A model generated the notes under the pieces. The model was given only the letters and a program-made list of their open reading frames with translations. It was not told the DNA's origin and did not search any database. DNA of 64,000 nucleotides from Epiperipatus broadwayi (Eukaryota; Onychophora; Udeonychophora; Euonychophora; Peripatidae): positions 500,001 to 564,000 of the forward strand of contig JAQFVV010006628.1 of the NCBI GenBank assembly GCA_028023455.1, read 5' to 3'. Below, piece by piece: positions 11,170-30,229 of this stretch (its first letter is position 1; each line of letters begins with the position of its first letter). The position numbers and the translations under genes were made by a program.

Positions 11170-12315
11170 ACACATAAATGAATTATACATAGTCCTTGTT
11201 CTTAAATTTATCTTTATTCTCCATAGTACATACATATATATATATATGAACAATTAAATTCTAGACAAACTCCAATTATCCTAAAGACAACTTTAATTTT
11301 CAAACATAACTTCAATTTTATTTCCAATAATTATCACATACTGTAAAGATGAATTTTAATAAAAATAATATATATAGATATAGAGAATATTTTAAAATAA
11401 ATAATATGTAAAGAGAAAGAAAAAATAAAAAATAATAAAAAAAATTAAATGGCAGAAATAAAATTGGATTTATATGTGCAGAGAAATGTAATATTAGATC
11501 TAGATCAATTATGGCATTGAATAGATTAATTAATAATATGAATAATAAATTAGATAAGATTGACTAATCTAAGGTTGTGAATGCAGTGTGGTATAGTATA
11601 TCAGATTACTCTATGTATGCTAGCAGTAAACAAATGTGAATTAAAGATGCTAATGCCACAGTCTTCATTTACATATGGAAAAGCATAAATAATTCCACAA
11701 GTACATCAGTATATTATAATCATAAAAGAGAATATAAACATCGGTTTGATCCAGATGTTGTTGAAATAGGTTGTGAATAATAAATGATAGAAAGAGCAAA
11801 AATATGAGTTATTACATATAAAAAAACTCATGATGAATCAAAATGTCCAATAACATTCAACAGTGGACTAAAAAATAAATTAAGAATCAAATTGATTTAT
11901 TGCTTGAGAGTTCATTAGAAATTGGAAAACCAAAAGTATTAGGACTGAAATCGTTCTGAGAGTCCTTACACAACAGATTCTAACTCTCTCCTACTGCACC
12001 AAATCATGCAGGAAAATAACAGACTATTTAAAATTGAAATGTTATTCTTCGGTAACAATGATTAGGATTCTAGTGAGTGAAAATAAAGTAAATTTTAGTG
12101 GAAACCATAACATTTTTAAGCAGGGATACTTTATTACAGTGCAAGGAAAACAAAACAGAGTACTTCTAATTTTCCAACAACACAACCATTTTATTTTCCA
12201 CATCAATCATTATTCAAAAATCGAATATATTTTTTTGCTTTTACTAACTGCTATTTGACAGATAATAATATCTGGAGTAGATCGATCTTTACTTTTTATA
12301 TCAATTTTTTTATGC
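11170..12315. other. AT-rich spacer, no feature seen
   Basis: Conceptual translation on the plus strand from about 11460 to 11980 has long open stretches in one frame, but I recognise no family in it. No other feature. Confidence 0.4.
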
Positions 12316-12325
12316 AATGACAATG

Positions 12326-12427
12326 GGTAGTCGAGCGTTAGTGGCCGAGTGGTTAGCACAACTGCCTTGCAAGCAGTTGTCCCGGGCTCGCTTCCCAGCT
12401 GATGTTTTGACACATGAAAAAAAAAAA
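12326..12427 (+). mobile_element. tRNA-derived SINE, copy 3, with TSD
   Basis: The best-preserved copy. It has the box-A-like TGGCCGAGTGG and a perfect anticodon-type hairpin ACTGC/GCAGT enclosing CTTGCAA, which puts TGC in the anticodon position (alanine type). A box-B-like GGGCTCGCTTCCC follows, then a short tail and an A-run. The 10-mer AATGACAATG flanks it at 12316..12325 and 12428..12437, the expected target duplication. Confidence 0.88.
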
Positions 12428-12437
12428 AATGACAATG

Positions 12438-14063
12438 AGGAATATATATATATTCAACACTAATACCCATCATGATTAATATTTAAAATAATATTTTTTT
12501 TATAATTTTGTTATATTTTGCGGTAATAAATATTTATGTATTAATTTATAAAAAAAAATACAAGAAAAAACCCAGAATATTTTATTGTTCATTCTATATG
12601 AAAACAATAAAAATGTATTTGCTCTGAAGAGAAACCAGAGTAGATAAACATACCTTGCTCAGATAAGTATTGATGCGGTAACAGTGAGCAGTTCTACCGG
12701 CACTAGTTATGTGCTTGATAAAAGCAAATGAATCTCTGTGGAATTTTGTGAAATTCGTCGAATATGACGTTTTTGGCATTGCCACAATTACCAGCAACTA
12801 TGAATAAAATCTCAAGCACCACTTAAAGGAATCCTTTCTAAAAACAGTTTAATTAGTGTGTTTACATAATAAAAATGCAAATATTGAATGATTATTATAT
12901 TATTGATATTTTCAAGCACAAATCTAATAATTATTTCTGGGGGTACTGCAGTACCACTACTGATAGGTTTAGTAAAAATACAGATTAAATTTTATATTCT
13001 GTTATATTGTATTTATATATTACATATATTAATGGGAGATGCTCAGCCTATTAATATATATATATATATAAGTAACCAAATCAATCTTAATTAATGTATT
13101 GTTTATAAAAATAAACAAACAAATAAAATAGCAACTTATAGTCTAAATAATAACTCACTTCAAAAATATAGAGCACTAAAAATTGTCTCTATTAAAAAAT
13201 AAAAATAAGAACAGTGGCTTTAATAACTAAAGCAATATTATTGGAGTTAATGAGGCAAGATATAACGTTAATTATAGGATGCTTTAAGACGGTGATTATC
13301 TTTTGCAAGATACTGTCAATGACGCTCGTCACAGTTCATTTAATCACTTGATTCATATCACCTCTTAATTTCGTACTTCTACAGATGTTTAAAAAAATTT
13401 TCATACCTTGCACCATGCCCCAAACATCTAAATTATACGACAGGATGTAACTGATAATGAAGTATTGTATAAACCAGTCACACACTGGAAGAATTAATTT
13501 TAATTATAACAATATACGGGGGGGAAAAAAAGTTATATCTAAAAAAAAATCAATGATAGGAAAGATGATTTAACATTTATATTTTTAATATTTTTTCAAA
13601 ACAAACTTTTAAGAATTATAATACCTTAATGAAGTTATTATCTTCAATAAAAGTAATTTGTCTTTTTATATATCTCTACAAATACAGACACAATTTTTGA
13701 GTTCAGTCAACACACACAGATAAAGACGAAAACTAGGTTTATATCTTCATCTGTAAAAATCTTGGTTTAATATATTCATAAATATGAAACTAAAACAAAC
13801 TTTTGCAAACATTGAGTGCAAATCCTCAAAAATGAAAATTATTGTTCATAATTAGAACAAAATGAAACAAGTTGTTCTATTCTTAAGCCATAAAATAATT
13901 CTCTATAGAATGCTATGTCTGAGGCGCTACATTTTTTTACAGACCTTCATCGAGGGCATACCCAAACTGTTTTAATTTTATCATTAAAAAATAAAAATCT
14001 TTTCTATATTATATACAATCATATATATACATCCAATAAATAACAAGATGCCTTACCTAAAGC
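12438..14063. other. AT-rich spacer, no feature seen
   Basis: A TA run near 13054 and a G-run near 13518 are the only visible patterns. Confidence 0.5.
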
Positions 14064-14358
<295 letters not shown>

Positions 14359-14654
14359 TTACAACTTTTTCTTATCAAATTTCTCTTTTAGTTAACCAAT
14401 GAAAATTAAAAATAGGACAAGTACACAGATTCATCATTTTATCAGCGATACTAGGCTCAAAACCTTTTCCTTCACCTGAAAACTCAATTGTAACCATATT
14501 TCAAAACACACATCATGTACACATAAATTTATTTCTAGAAATCATAATTACCACTACAATATTTCATTCACGTAGTTGTTGATATTGAAAAAAATATATT
14601 ACTATTTAATATTTATGATTTTAATATTGACATATTTTTCCCCCAATATTTGCA

Positions 14655-15250
14655 AGTATTTGAAGTATTGTAATGATATTGTTTAAATTTGATATACAAG
14701 TGTCAAAGTTAATCCTCCCACAACTTTGACACAATCCATTCTAAATAAATACAGTAGTGATTATCACTAATCATTTTATAAACTACAGATTATCTCTAGC
14801 CAAGATACAAACATGAATCCTTTGCTAAAGATTAATGTACTTGATTTTTAATTAAACACATACACACATATAATTATTCAGATTTCTCTTTCTCATGTGT
14901 AACGTGTTTTAAAAAAATGTATTGAATAACTCTACACTACCACCCATTTTTTGAAAACATATGACTACAGACACAATAAAAGACAAATAACACCCAAGCT
15001 GCACTTTGCACTAAATCAGCACTCACTAATTAGCCCAGATCACCATTTTTCTTATACATTTTTATCATATGTATAATATTTATCAATAGCAAATTATTAC
15101 ATTTTAATATATATGCATCAAAATTACTCCATCTACAACTTTGACACAATCCACTCTAAATAAATACAGTAAGGATTATCAATAATCATTTATTAACTAG
15201 AGATTATCTTTAGTCCAGATATAAATTTTAAACCTCTGTTAAAGATTAAT
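14655..15250. repeat. Two adjacent dispersed repeat B copies
   Basis: The segment CAACTTTGACACAATCCA plus CTAAATAAATACAGTA occurs at about 14719 and again at about 15131, each followed by the same AATCATTT...AGATTATC block. The second copy also has the upstream CAAATAACACCCAAGCTGC and AGCACTCA...CCAGATCA parts. Confidence 0.6.
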
Positions 15251-15299
15251 ATATCTGATTTTTTATTAAACACACACACACAGTGTTATTCACATTTTT

Positions 15300-15545
15300 T
15301 TCTCATGTATAATATCTTTTATAAACGTAATAATTAATTTCCACAACACAGTTTGACACTTGTATATCAAAACGTAATAATTTACACTTGATACATACTG
15401 TACATAGATAAAGATAGATATGAGAGTTTGTAATGTGGACCAACTGATGAGTGCTAATTCAGTATGAAATGCATCTTGAGAATCAATTGATTTTTGTTGT
15501 GTCTTTAGTTATGTATTTTCAAAAGAATGTGTAGGAGTGTGGTAA
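15300..15545. repeat. Dispersed repeat B copy, opposite orientation
   Basis: Contains GGACCAACTGATGAGTGCTA, the reverse complement of the family's central block, then TTTTGTTGTGTCTTTAGTTA. It therefore faces the copy at 14925..15250. Confidence 0.55.
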
Positions 15546-15802
15546 TTATTTAATATATTTGTATGCAATAATATTTTTTATTGCTACGGGTTTATGTACA
15601 AAGTATAAACAGAGGTAAATTATTAAAAAACACTCAAAAATTATAAAAGTGTAGGATATATATTTAATCTTAAATAAAATTTAAAGTTTACTTTAAAATA
15701 AAAATTGTCATAGTTTCTAATCTAATAAAAATTAATTAATAATTATTTGTGTATTTATCACAACAATAAGTACTGGGCTTGTCCTGGTATTTGTAATGTA
15801 AT

Positions 15803-15873
15803 GCTTGAATATCTTAGCACCTCACTGATGAAGCCAGTACCAGAAACTGGTCTGGGATTAGGGATATTCTGCA
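15803..15873 (+). ncRNA. Diverged hammerhead ribozyme with covarying stem I
   Basis: Core CTGATGA, GAAA and the small stem III (CTGGTC) are kept. The outer part of stem I has a different sequence from all other copies, yet pairs over seven bases: GAATATC (15807-15813) with GATATTC (15863-15869). Inner stem I keeps CCTCA with TGGG. Stem II (between CTGATGA and GAAA) is poor, so activity is doubtful. Maintained pairing with changed sequence supports a real helix in the family. Confidence 0.6.
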
Positions 15874-15961
15874 AGGCTTGTTAAGAGCTTATTTGCAAGC
15901 TCTTTATATAACAGAATAATTGATATGAATATGCTAACCAAAAGTGAGCACTTACATTTGT

Positions 15962-16136
15962 CAATAAACATCACACGATCACCATTTCTTATGCTTGCTT
16001 ATAACTGTTATTAAAACAAGCAAAACTCTTTATACAGTATTGTCACTCAGTGCAAGCCAGAGCATGCACAAGCCTTCTGGCATCCATTGATTACTCTGGC
16101 TTGCACTGAGTGGCAATACTGCATGGACAGTTTTGC
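15962..16136. mobile_element. Short foldback of the hammerhead family, ribozyme lost
   Basis: Arms beginning AAGCAAAACTC and ending GACAGTTTTGCC pair around a short centre near 16068. The ribozyme part is absent. The 7-mer CATTTGT flanks it (15955..15961 and 16137..16143) and may be the target duplication. Confidence 0.65.
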
Positions 16137-16143
16137 CATTTGT

Positions 16144-17947
16144 ATAATACATATCACTCATAGGTAAACAAATATTTTTTTAGAAATATAAAAGGGGGAA
16201 AATAATTTATTTCAAATTATAAAACAGTTTTACAGTTATGTTTCACTCTTTCTTCATGTTTAAGTACAAGGTCCTTTATGAATTAATGTTAATTAAAAGT
16301 TTCTAGATCAACTGTGGTTAAGCAAAGTAAAAAAAAAAATCTCAATTTGGTCAACTGAACAGTTGTGTTCATTCCTTCATGGAGTTACATGACAAATATA
16401 ATAGTTACTTTGTACAATAGGGCTTTAAATATTTGCATGTGATCAAATTCCATACCTTGACATAAATAATGTTTTTGAACATTTAAAAAATTGGAAATTT
16501 CAAAACTGTCAAGTGAACATGGGGTTTTAGGTTTAATAAAGCTGATAAAGAGATATGAGTGTCTAAAATTATAACCTTCTATTTTTTACTCATATTTTTT
16601 TTACTAATTCATTAATAGTAAAATAAATATATTTTTCATTTGCTATATCTGACTAATTATATCTAAATTAAATATGATTTTATATAAACTTTTTATACTA
16701 TTTTATATTAGCCTTAAGCCTCTGATTATCTTATCATCACTCATTCTAACAGATTTAGCAGTGAATGGTGGAATTCATTGATGGAATGATAGAATTTAAG
16801 AATCAAAATCCATAGCTCATAGCTCAACTTTGTCACTCCTAATTCTTGATCTTTTTCTGAACTCCTGAACAACAATTCATTCACTTATTACCAGTTCATG
16901 TTATATCATCATTGTAGGATATTATTTTTCTGTGAAAATTATCAAGTTTGATGTTGTCTGATCAAATAATATTTTTTAACCAGAAATGACAACAATGCAG
17001 TTTTGATGCATTCCAAATATAATTAATATCTCACACCACTCCTAAGATATTCTTTGCTATATATTATAATAGTACAAAATCAGTGGTGAACCTGTGGTGA
17101 TGGAATTCATCATCATCAATCCCTGTTATTACAAATTTAAATATAAAATTCACATAATAAATATGATGCACATACAAGAGAATGAGAGATCAGCAAAATC
17201 AAAGATTATAAGTAATTATAAGTTCACCAGAATTATAAATAAATAATAATCATTCATCATCATGAATAATCAAAAAATAAAATCAACAGTCAACTTTGAG
17301 ACTGGGTTTGAAAGTGATCCACTATAGACCAGGCTAATTTAGATGTACAAAACTTAAGCGCTAGTCCATAAAAATATAACAAAAAAAATAATACTGTGAT
17401 ACTAACACATGCTGAACATCATCAATGCCCTCTGGACACTTAGTACCATTAATGTACTGACCAACTATAAACTTAATTTCTAAAGAAATAATAAAATGAA
17501 ATGAAAAGTAAAATGTAGTGCCTGCACTTTAAAGGATATCCCTTTATGCCAACCATCATCTGGATGTTTAAAAATGCAAACATATACCCCAATCTATATA
17601 AATGGCCATTATGCATAAATCCAGTTCAAGGACCAAGAGCTCTATAAATGTTACTGTGAAGAACAGATAATACTAACATATAATGTTTTAAACCAAGTCT
17701 ATAAATAAATAAATTCACTTCAATAACTTAATAAAATGTACATTTATTAATAATAGCAAAACTAAATTAAGATCTGTTGAGTACACTATAAATTCAGTAG
17801 TCTGATTTTGTATAGAATACAAACAAAAAAATATATCATTACATTGTAATTTACATATATCCCAATAGGTTTACATAAAACACACACACACATATGTATA
17901 TATAACGAAACTTAAATATATTCCAAACAATGGTAAACAATTTATAA
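16144..17947. other. AT-rich spacer, no feature seen
   Basis: No repeat family or coding signal identified. A somewhat more GC-balanced stretch lies at 17520-17650 without recognisable content. Confidence 0.45.
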
Positions 17948-17949
17948 TA

Positions 17950-18980
17950 CACCTGGGTCTCTTTTTACGTGAACTTATTTAACATGATTTTGAAGTTACG
18001 CGATTTTGAAGTTCACCGGAAGTCGAACTCCGATAATGCGCTATTACTTTAAATAATAAATTTCACGCACTTACGTTATATTGAAAGTAATAGCACATTA
18101 TTGGAATTCGACTTTCATCTTAGTAATTTCAATATTTTCAGTGCTTTATAATAGTAAGATTTTATGCAATAATAAAATTAAAATCATGATTTCCACATTT
18201 TATGTATACACATATTAAATTTTACAAGATTATGATGTAAATTTGTTCAAACATTGTGCGTGTTAATTTTGCATTTTAAATCACATTCTGTTTTTGCTTT
18301 TTAAAAAAGAACGTAATCAATTATTAATCATTTAGTATCCACAAGTTTATTTTTAAAAGGTGAGTAATAGCAGTGAAACGAAATTTGATTTTTAAACAGA
18401 ATTGAAAATTAAAGACAAAAATAAAAATTTAATTTTTAGTTGTTAGTTTTAATTAAATTTTTCCCAACAGTGGTGAATAAATGTCTTTTTATTATCGTAA
18501 GTCTAAGTTCATAAACAATTAATAAAATCATCATCTCAAAGATTAATTACTAATTATGTTGTCACCAGAAATCCATTGACCTAACATGAGTGTGAAGTTA
18601 GTGCTAGTTGTATTTCCTCAGTTTGCAAATGAACGTGTTTTCGGCAAATATCGATAATAATTAAAAGGTGTATAAAAAATGTAAATTATGCATAAAAATA
18701 TATTATTTTGAATAAAATTAAATATTATAGTTAAAAAAGTTTGTCTTGTATCAATTTTTTTCAAATTTGAAATTTTTTATTAGTCATATTTTATTTCCTT
18801 ATTTTTTTTTTGCGCGAATTTTAAAGTAATTTTACGTTGGTGCTTTGCTTTTACACAAATTTTGAAAAATCACAGACCACATCCCCCCTTTTTCAATGTA
18901 AGTTACGTCTATTTTTGTGCAATTTCGTTTGCACGTGTTTTCTGAGGAACCTATCTATCGCGTAAAACGAGACCCAGGTG
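17950..18980. mobile_element. Non-autonomous pogo/Tigger-like DNA transposon, copy A
   Basis: The ends are inverted: CACCTGGGTCTC at the left, and at the right CGCGTAAAACGAGACCCAGGTG, the complement of a CTCGTTTTACGCG-type terminus. TA flanks both sides (17948-17949, 18981-18982), the duplication made by the Tc1/mariner/pogo superfamily. Subterminal inverted segments (GTCGAACTCCGATAATG around 18013 and its complement around 18090) add a second hairpin. There is no transposase frame in 1031 bp. A second copy of the family is at 47164..48054. Confidence 0.82.
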
Positions 18981-18982
18981 TA

Positions 18983-21900
18983 TAATATAAATAAAAACTC
19001 ATAAAGAAATATTTTTGATTATATTCATAATCATTATTTTAATATATATATAAGCACTCAGATGTGCTGTATAATAATTTAAAATTAACATCTTTAAATT
19101 ACTATAAACCAATAATAAAATTCATTTTTATAATACATAATAATTTAAACATATATGTGATTGATGACTGATTTTAATATATATAAGTACTCATTCTAAT
19201 TTGTGTGCACACAATGGCATTTATAAAAAAATGAACTTAATAAATCCACATTACTCTATTTTTACAAGACAATTAATTTGATATAATATATATATATAAA
19301 CTGCACACATATGTATATATATATATATATAAACTGCACACATATGTATTGTTATTATCCCCCTTCAAATCAAAGTTATTAATTAATCCATTATTTTTAA
19401 TGCTAAGTAAAATTTCTTTTTTAATATATATATTACTTCTTTGACTCTCCTTCATAAAAGTTTTTTTATTGTTTTTAGATAACTATTAATTGTAACCATC
19501 TTTAAAATATGCTAGCAAGTTCTTTTATTCTCCAAATATTTTTTGGAGTTTTCCTTTTAAATAAAATAAAACTGGAAATGTCATCTTAATTTTAGATGTA
19601 TAATTTAGACAAAAGTTATATACTTTTAAATCTTGTAATTTAAAGATTTTAACTGCAAAGTATTTAAAATAATCTCATTCTCAATATATAATACATTCTA
19701 CTCATTAACTGTGCACATTTTATATATATTTAACTAACAGTAGTTATACATTGTCCTTCGTTGCATAGTAGATTAATCAGCATATGTTTAAAATCATAGC
19801 AACATAATTCTTCAGCAAGCTGATGGAATCTCTTGATAAGCTAATCCATTTTAAAACAAACTGGGCTATTGACATCTTTGGGAAATGTAAAAATCAGTGT
19901 TGTTGGGGTTGTAATAATATATTTTTGTAATCATTGGAGAAAAGAAGGGCATCCAAAAATAAAGCAATTTTTAACGTATACTGTTTCTGTCTCTTATCCT
20001 ACTTGAATAAACTCCTACCCCATTTTTATCTCTATATCCAAATGTAATCACTGTACTTAATCTTCAAAGCAATTTTAGTATGATCTGTGAAATAATTTTA
20101 TGACACTTTAAAAGTTATTTGAAATCGTTACAATTTTTTTTTGTATCTCGTTTATGAAAATTCTCTTTTTATTATCATATTCTATATATTTTGATGACAA
20201 ATTTTTTTGAATGAAGAAAGTGGTAATAATCTTAATTATAACCTAAATGCATTTGGTACATAGCACTCTTAATACTTCCCTCTATTTTTAATTGCACAGA
20301 TTCAATGGAGTGCATTTTGAAACATACACAAGTAAAATAGAGTTGTATATATTTTACTGCATAATTAACAGTATAATGGTCACCTTTGAAAAGATGCTCT
20401 GCATAAAAATTGCTCTAATATTATTTTTTCATTTTGTGTGCATTTGGCATCTTCCACTACATGGAATGACTAATTTTCTGACTACTCTATTTGATAGTTC
20501 ATCAAACACAACAGCACTGATCTTTCATTATTTGCTTAAAATCTATCTCATTCACTTGTATTTCTAAAATTGATGCATGTATATTCAAATACATGTGTAT
20601 TTTTAAAAAATATATATATATATATAATTAAATGTGTATTTTTAAAAATAATATATATATATATATATAATTAAAGAATCTTTATTATTAAAAATTTATG
20701 ATTCTGAAGCAATTAACTTATTTAAAAGTTCTTTTAATGTTAAGAGTGTATGGGAAATAAGTGGAATTGTGGGTAATGTTTAATATGAATATGGTGTTAT
20801 TTTGTAGTTCTTTACACTTGAGAAGTCTGCTTGTAGCAGTGAAACCATTGGCAGTGTCTTAAAGTTTATTTTCTTAGATAGTCTGTTTGAGTTGTGAATT
20901 TGTGGTAATTTTGATTATATATATATATATATCATACCGCTATAGAATATATGGGTTAAAAACACACAAACATGCTGCATTAGATATATAATTATTTTAA
21001 AATAAATGATCAAATTGATTTTAAAAAGAAAAGTGAAAATAATATAATAAAAAGAGAATATGGGTTTTAAAGAAGTTTTTTTTTTTGAAACACAAATTTG
21101 AAAAAATTGTTGTACCTTTTTCTTTTAAAAAAAAATAAAAGTTTTAATATTAAAGAGAGAATAAGGGGAGGGGGTAATTCTAAGTAAAAGTTGAAACTAG
21201 CTCTTTCTTTTTATAAATTTAAAAAAAAATGTAAGGATGAAAAAAAAAAATCAGACTAAAATATAATTTGTAAATGAAAGCTTAAATTTTCATTAAAGAT
21301 TACTTGGCTGATAAAAAAAGGATAATTCCCAATTGGGTTGATTAAAAAAGACCATAGACACTATCTTATTGAGGTATTAGATTAATCTAAGCAAGAGATT
21401 AGATTAAAATGAAATACAAACATTAATTAAGGAAATACAAAATTAATTAAACTGATCTAATGACAATAAGGAAAAACAATGACAGGGAGAAATATAAAAG
21501 ACTGAAGAGACAAAAGATTATTAATTGTCAGTTAGATTGTTACAGATGCAGTAAAATTATTATTCAACTGCTGTATTACTATTAAAATTAAAGAAAAGAA
21601 GAGGGCAAAAAGCTATTCATGTTTCCAGTATGCATGTGGCACAACCTATCTTCACTGAAGGCTGATCTAACAGCATGCAGTGCTAAACAACACCCAAACT
21701 GTTCATCTAGCCTTCGAAACAGTCCTCAGTACCATCAAGTGTTTTCCATCTGGAACTCATGCCTGCCTCATGATATGTAAACTACTGATAATCTCTGTCT
21801 CTCTCATTGTAAACTGAAAAATCAATAAGAAGCCAAAATCATCAATGGAAACCAATGGCCAAACAGTTGGTAGTCAACAAGTAAGGAACAAGCAAGCAAC

Positions 21901-22199
21901 TAAATCCATAAAATTGTGACGCACTATCCAAAATCCTATATAAATATAATTCTTATTTTCCCATTCTAAAGATTTGCATATATATGTGAATAAATTTTTT
22001 TTAATAAATTCTAATAGTTACAGCCAACATAATCTTTAATATTACATTGTGTTATAAATATTTGCATGTGGAAAAATAAAATATTTGTTTGCTTAATTGT
22101 TGTCTTATCGGCAAGTGTGCCAAAGATCCCCCCCACAATTGAGAAAAGGAGCTAGCTTGGAATATATCAAGCAGTGAATTGTAAACCTGTCATTCAGGC
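18983..22199. other. AT-rich desert with small TA-rich duplications
   Basis: Two small tandem duplications are visible. ATATAAACTGCACACATATG is repeated at about 19296 and 19330, and TGTGTATTTTTAAAAA plus a TA run is repeated at about 20596 and 20634. A GC-balanced stretch at 21640-21930 contains no recognisable gene. Confidence 0.45.
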
Positions 22200-22490
22200 A
22201 TTCTGACTATATAACCTGTGGTTATCTAGAGCCTGATGTTAATTCTCAAACTAATAACATGCTTTAGATGGCAGGGGTTTGAATCTCGGAATCAAGAAGT
22301 GCTATAGTCTGAAAATGTGATAGTAAGTTGTACTTTGTATAGCCTCAGTCTGATTATATGTATTGTGGATGTTTCATCAGTTTGTGGTATTATACTTCTC
22401 TGATTGAAGGGCCAGTCTGCTGCTGTAGAGTGCAGCCTGAGTTAAAATCAAGACCTAAAGAAAGTGATCAGAGAGATTTTCTGACCCGGT
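22200..22490 (+). repeat. Possible single SINE-like sequence
   Basis: Contains a box-B-like GGGGTTTGAATCTCGG at 22275 after a possible D-arm region. GC content is higher than in the surroundings. No second copy in the window, so this is only a suggestion. Confidence 0.22.
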
Positions 22491-22769
22491 TAAACATATA
22501 TATACACACATTTTCCCTCTAATATCACCAAATATAATAGCAGTCCACTTAATATAGGATAGTTCTCTCAATTCATGCAATTCTTTTTTTATTCAAATAA
22601 ATATATGATTTTATCAAATTGATAACTTGGTATGAAACATAAGAATCCTTGGCAGCCTCTCCTTTTGGTTGTCAAATGCTGCTTCAAATGATTTTGTAGA
22701 ATGTAGAAAGTAAAGACCATAATTGATTTATGTTTTTATAAGTATTAATTTATCCATTTTTTAATCAAT

Positions 22770-23625
22770 CATACGTTGTCAGCAGTTTTGAAGAAAAATG
22801 GAAAGCTAAGGGACTAAAAGTAAATAGAGATTATTTAAGTCATCTAGATTTTGCAGATAATGTAATTGTTTTACAAATTATGCTTTAGAACCTCAGGAAA
22901 TGTTGCAAAAGTTATTGATGAAGGTAAAAAAGTAGAATTAAAGGTAAATATTCAAAAAACTAAGTAATGTTCAATAGATTTTCTCAAAAGAAAGAAATAA
23001 AGATTGATAACGATGAGTTAGAAGAAGTTAACAACTACAAATACCTTAGTCAGATTATTACCACAGAAAGAAACATAATGGATAAAAGTAATCATAGAAT
23101 TAAACTTGATTGGAGTGCTTCTGGTAGAAATAACTTAATATTAAAAGAAAATATGCCTCTGTTTTTGAAAAGGAAGTTTTTAATATATGTGTGTTATCGG
23201 TTTTTATTTATGAATCCAAAACTTGGACATTTAATAAAAGAGCAATATGGGAGATGCATGTTAGGAATGACAAGAAGAGGTCAAAAATGTAATACATGGG
23301 TGAGAGAGCGTTACTGACTTCATTAAAAAAATTAAGAGATTGAAGTGGAGTTGGGCTGGAGATATATCTAGAGAAAATGATAATAGATGGACAGTTAAAA
23401 TCTTAAATTGGATTCCAAGTATTTGTAAAATATCTAGAAACAGACCATATGTGAAATGGATAAATGAAATAAGGAAGTGTGCTAGTATGATATGGAGAGG
23501 AGAGGCTAGAATTGCAGATGGTTTGTATTTGGAGAGACCTTCATCTTGCAGTGGTTCAATAATGATTGAAAATGAAATGAATAATTAATGATTGAAGAAT
23601 TAGTTGCTCTGAAGGTCATGTGACA
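22770..23625 (+). pseudogene. Decayed RTE-type LINE, palm to C-terminus
   Basis: Second copy of the family at 6072..6625. Near 22850 a frame reads LSHLDFADNVIVLQ: the catalytic block, with FADN instead of FADD. It is followed across stops by VELKVNIQKTK and then 116 open residues (22967..23317) including NNYKYLSQIITTE, LDWSASGRNNLILKENMP and LGMTRRGQKCNTWVRE. A frameshift near 23314 leads into the second frame (23340..23588) with LKWSWAGDISRENDNRW and ISRNRPYVKWINEI. The 3' end is TGAT/GAAT-rich. It cannot encode an active enzyme. Confidence 0.85.

Positions 23626-29083
<5,458 letters not shown>

Positions 29084-29141
<58 letters not shown>
29084..29141. repeat. (TA)n microsatellite
   Basis: About 28 TA units without interruption. 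Confidence 0.95.
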
Positions 29142-29145
<4 letters not shown>

Positions 29146-29189
29146 TACTGACTAACCCTATACTAGCGATTAAAAATAAATAATTCAAG

Positions 29190-30060
29190 GAGAAATGGGA
29201 TGGTCAAGTTTTTATATGAGAAATGCAAAAAGTAAAATGAAAATGTTTGGTATATTGCAATTTAGGGATAGCAAAAAGAATAGCCAAAATAATATTTAAC
29301 TGGGCTACAAATAAAGGTCAAGAAGCAAGACAGGTAAGAAAGGTGCTATGGTCTGCAGAAGATTTGGATAAAGACTTTGTGATAGTATGCTTGTGCAAAG
29401 GGTGGGATGGTTGTGTTAGGTGGATTGTTGAGCATTATAGTGGCAAAGACAGAAATAAAAGAATAAAGATATTAATAAAAATATAGGAAACTGATAAGAT
29501 GGAGAACTAGTATAGAAAATAAAAAGTTCTTAAATATATATAGAAGTAAACAGAATACTGATTGTGAGTTAATTTATGATAGTAGCAGGGAAAGTAGTTT
29601 ACTATTTAAGGCTCAAACAGGATTACTAGCAACAAGGGAATAATATACACATAAATGGAGAAATGTGGGTGATTTAGTCTGAAGGTCATGTAAGGAAGGT
29701 ATGAAAAATATTAGCCATTTGCAACATAATGTAAATGATTACAAACAGAAAGAGAACAAATAATGAAGTTGTGGGAGAATAAATAGACCAAGTGATTATA
29801 TAGAAAGTGAATTATTGGTATTTATGTTGGGATTGAAAAAAGTTAAGGGGGATCTAGATACAAAGGTTATGGAATGAACAATTATGGTGATGTAGAAATG
29901 GAATAGAGCAGGATGGAGAAGAATATGGGAAAACTTAGGGTGGTGAATGGAAAGGAAAGATAAGCTGTATAACAGGTTTCTCTGGGCATAATGACTGAGA
30001 AATTTCTAACTTTGATAAAGGAGTAGCCATGTTGCATCACATCACATTACATCATCGCAT
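29190..30060 (+). pseudogene. LINE 3' fragment, same family as 7321..9200
   Basis: The plus-strand translation at 29190-29486 parallels the C-terminal region of the minus-strand LINE: GWSSFYMRNAKSKMKMF, then IAKRIAKIIFNWATNKGQ, RQVRKVLWSAEDLDKDFV and CKGWDGCVRWIVEH. A stop and several frame breaks follow. The 3' end near 30050 is a simple ATCACATTACATC tail, like the complement of 7321-7345. Only the part after the reverse transcriptase remains. Confidence 0.75.
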
Positions 30061-30229
30061 TAAATGGAAAAAGAAATTATACAGAGAATTTGGAATTAGA
30101 ACAAACAAAACAAAATGTAGAATTGTACTAAATAAAAATCTACATGATTCTCATATATCAAATATTTAAGTATGTAAAATTATTTTAAAATGGGTGGTTG
30201 TCCTTGTTTAACATTTGGAAATCATACTA

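Noticed and set aside
12326-12427. Functional tRNA-Ala gene
   Set aside because: The anticodon arm is good, but the 3' side runs into a SINE tail and A-run with target duplications, and the acceptor stem does not pair.
20292-20567. 91-residue plus-strand frame as a gene
   Set aside because: Hydrophobic, AT-driven composition, no motif, and no supporting splice or homology signal.
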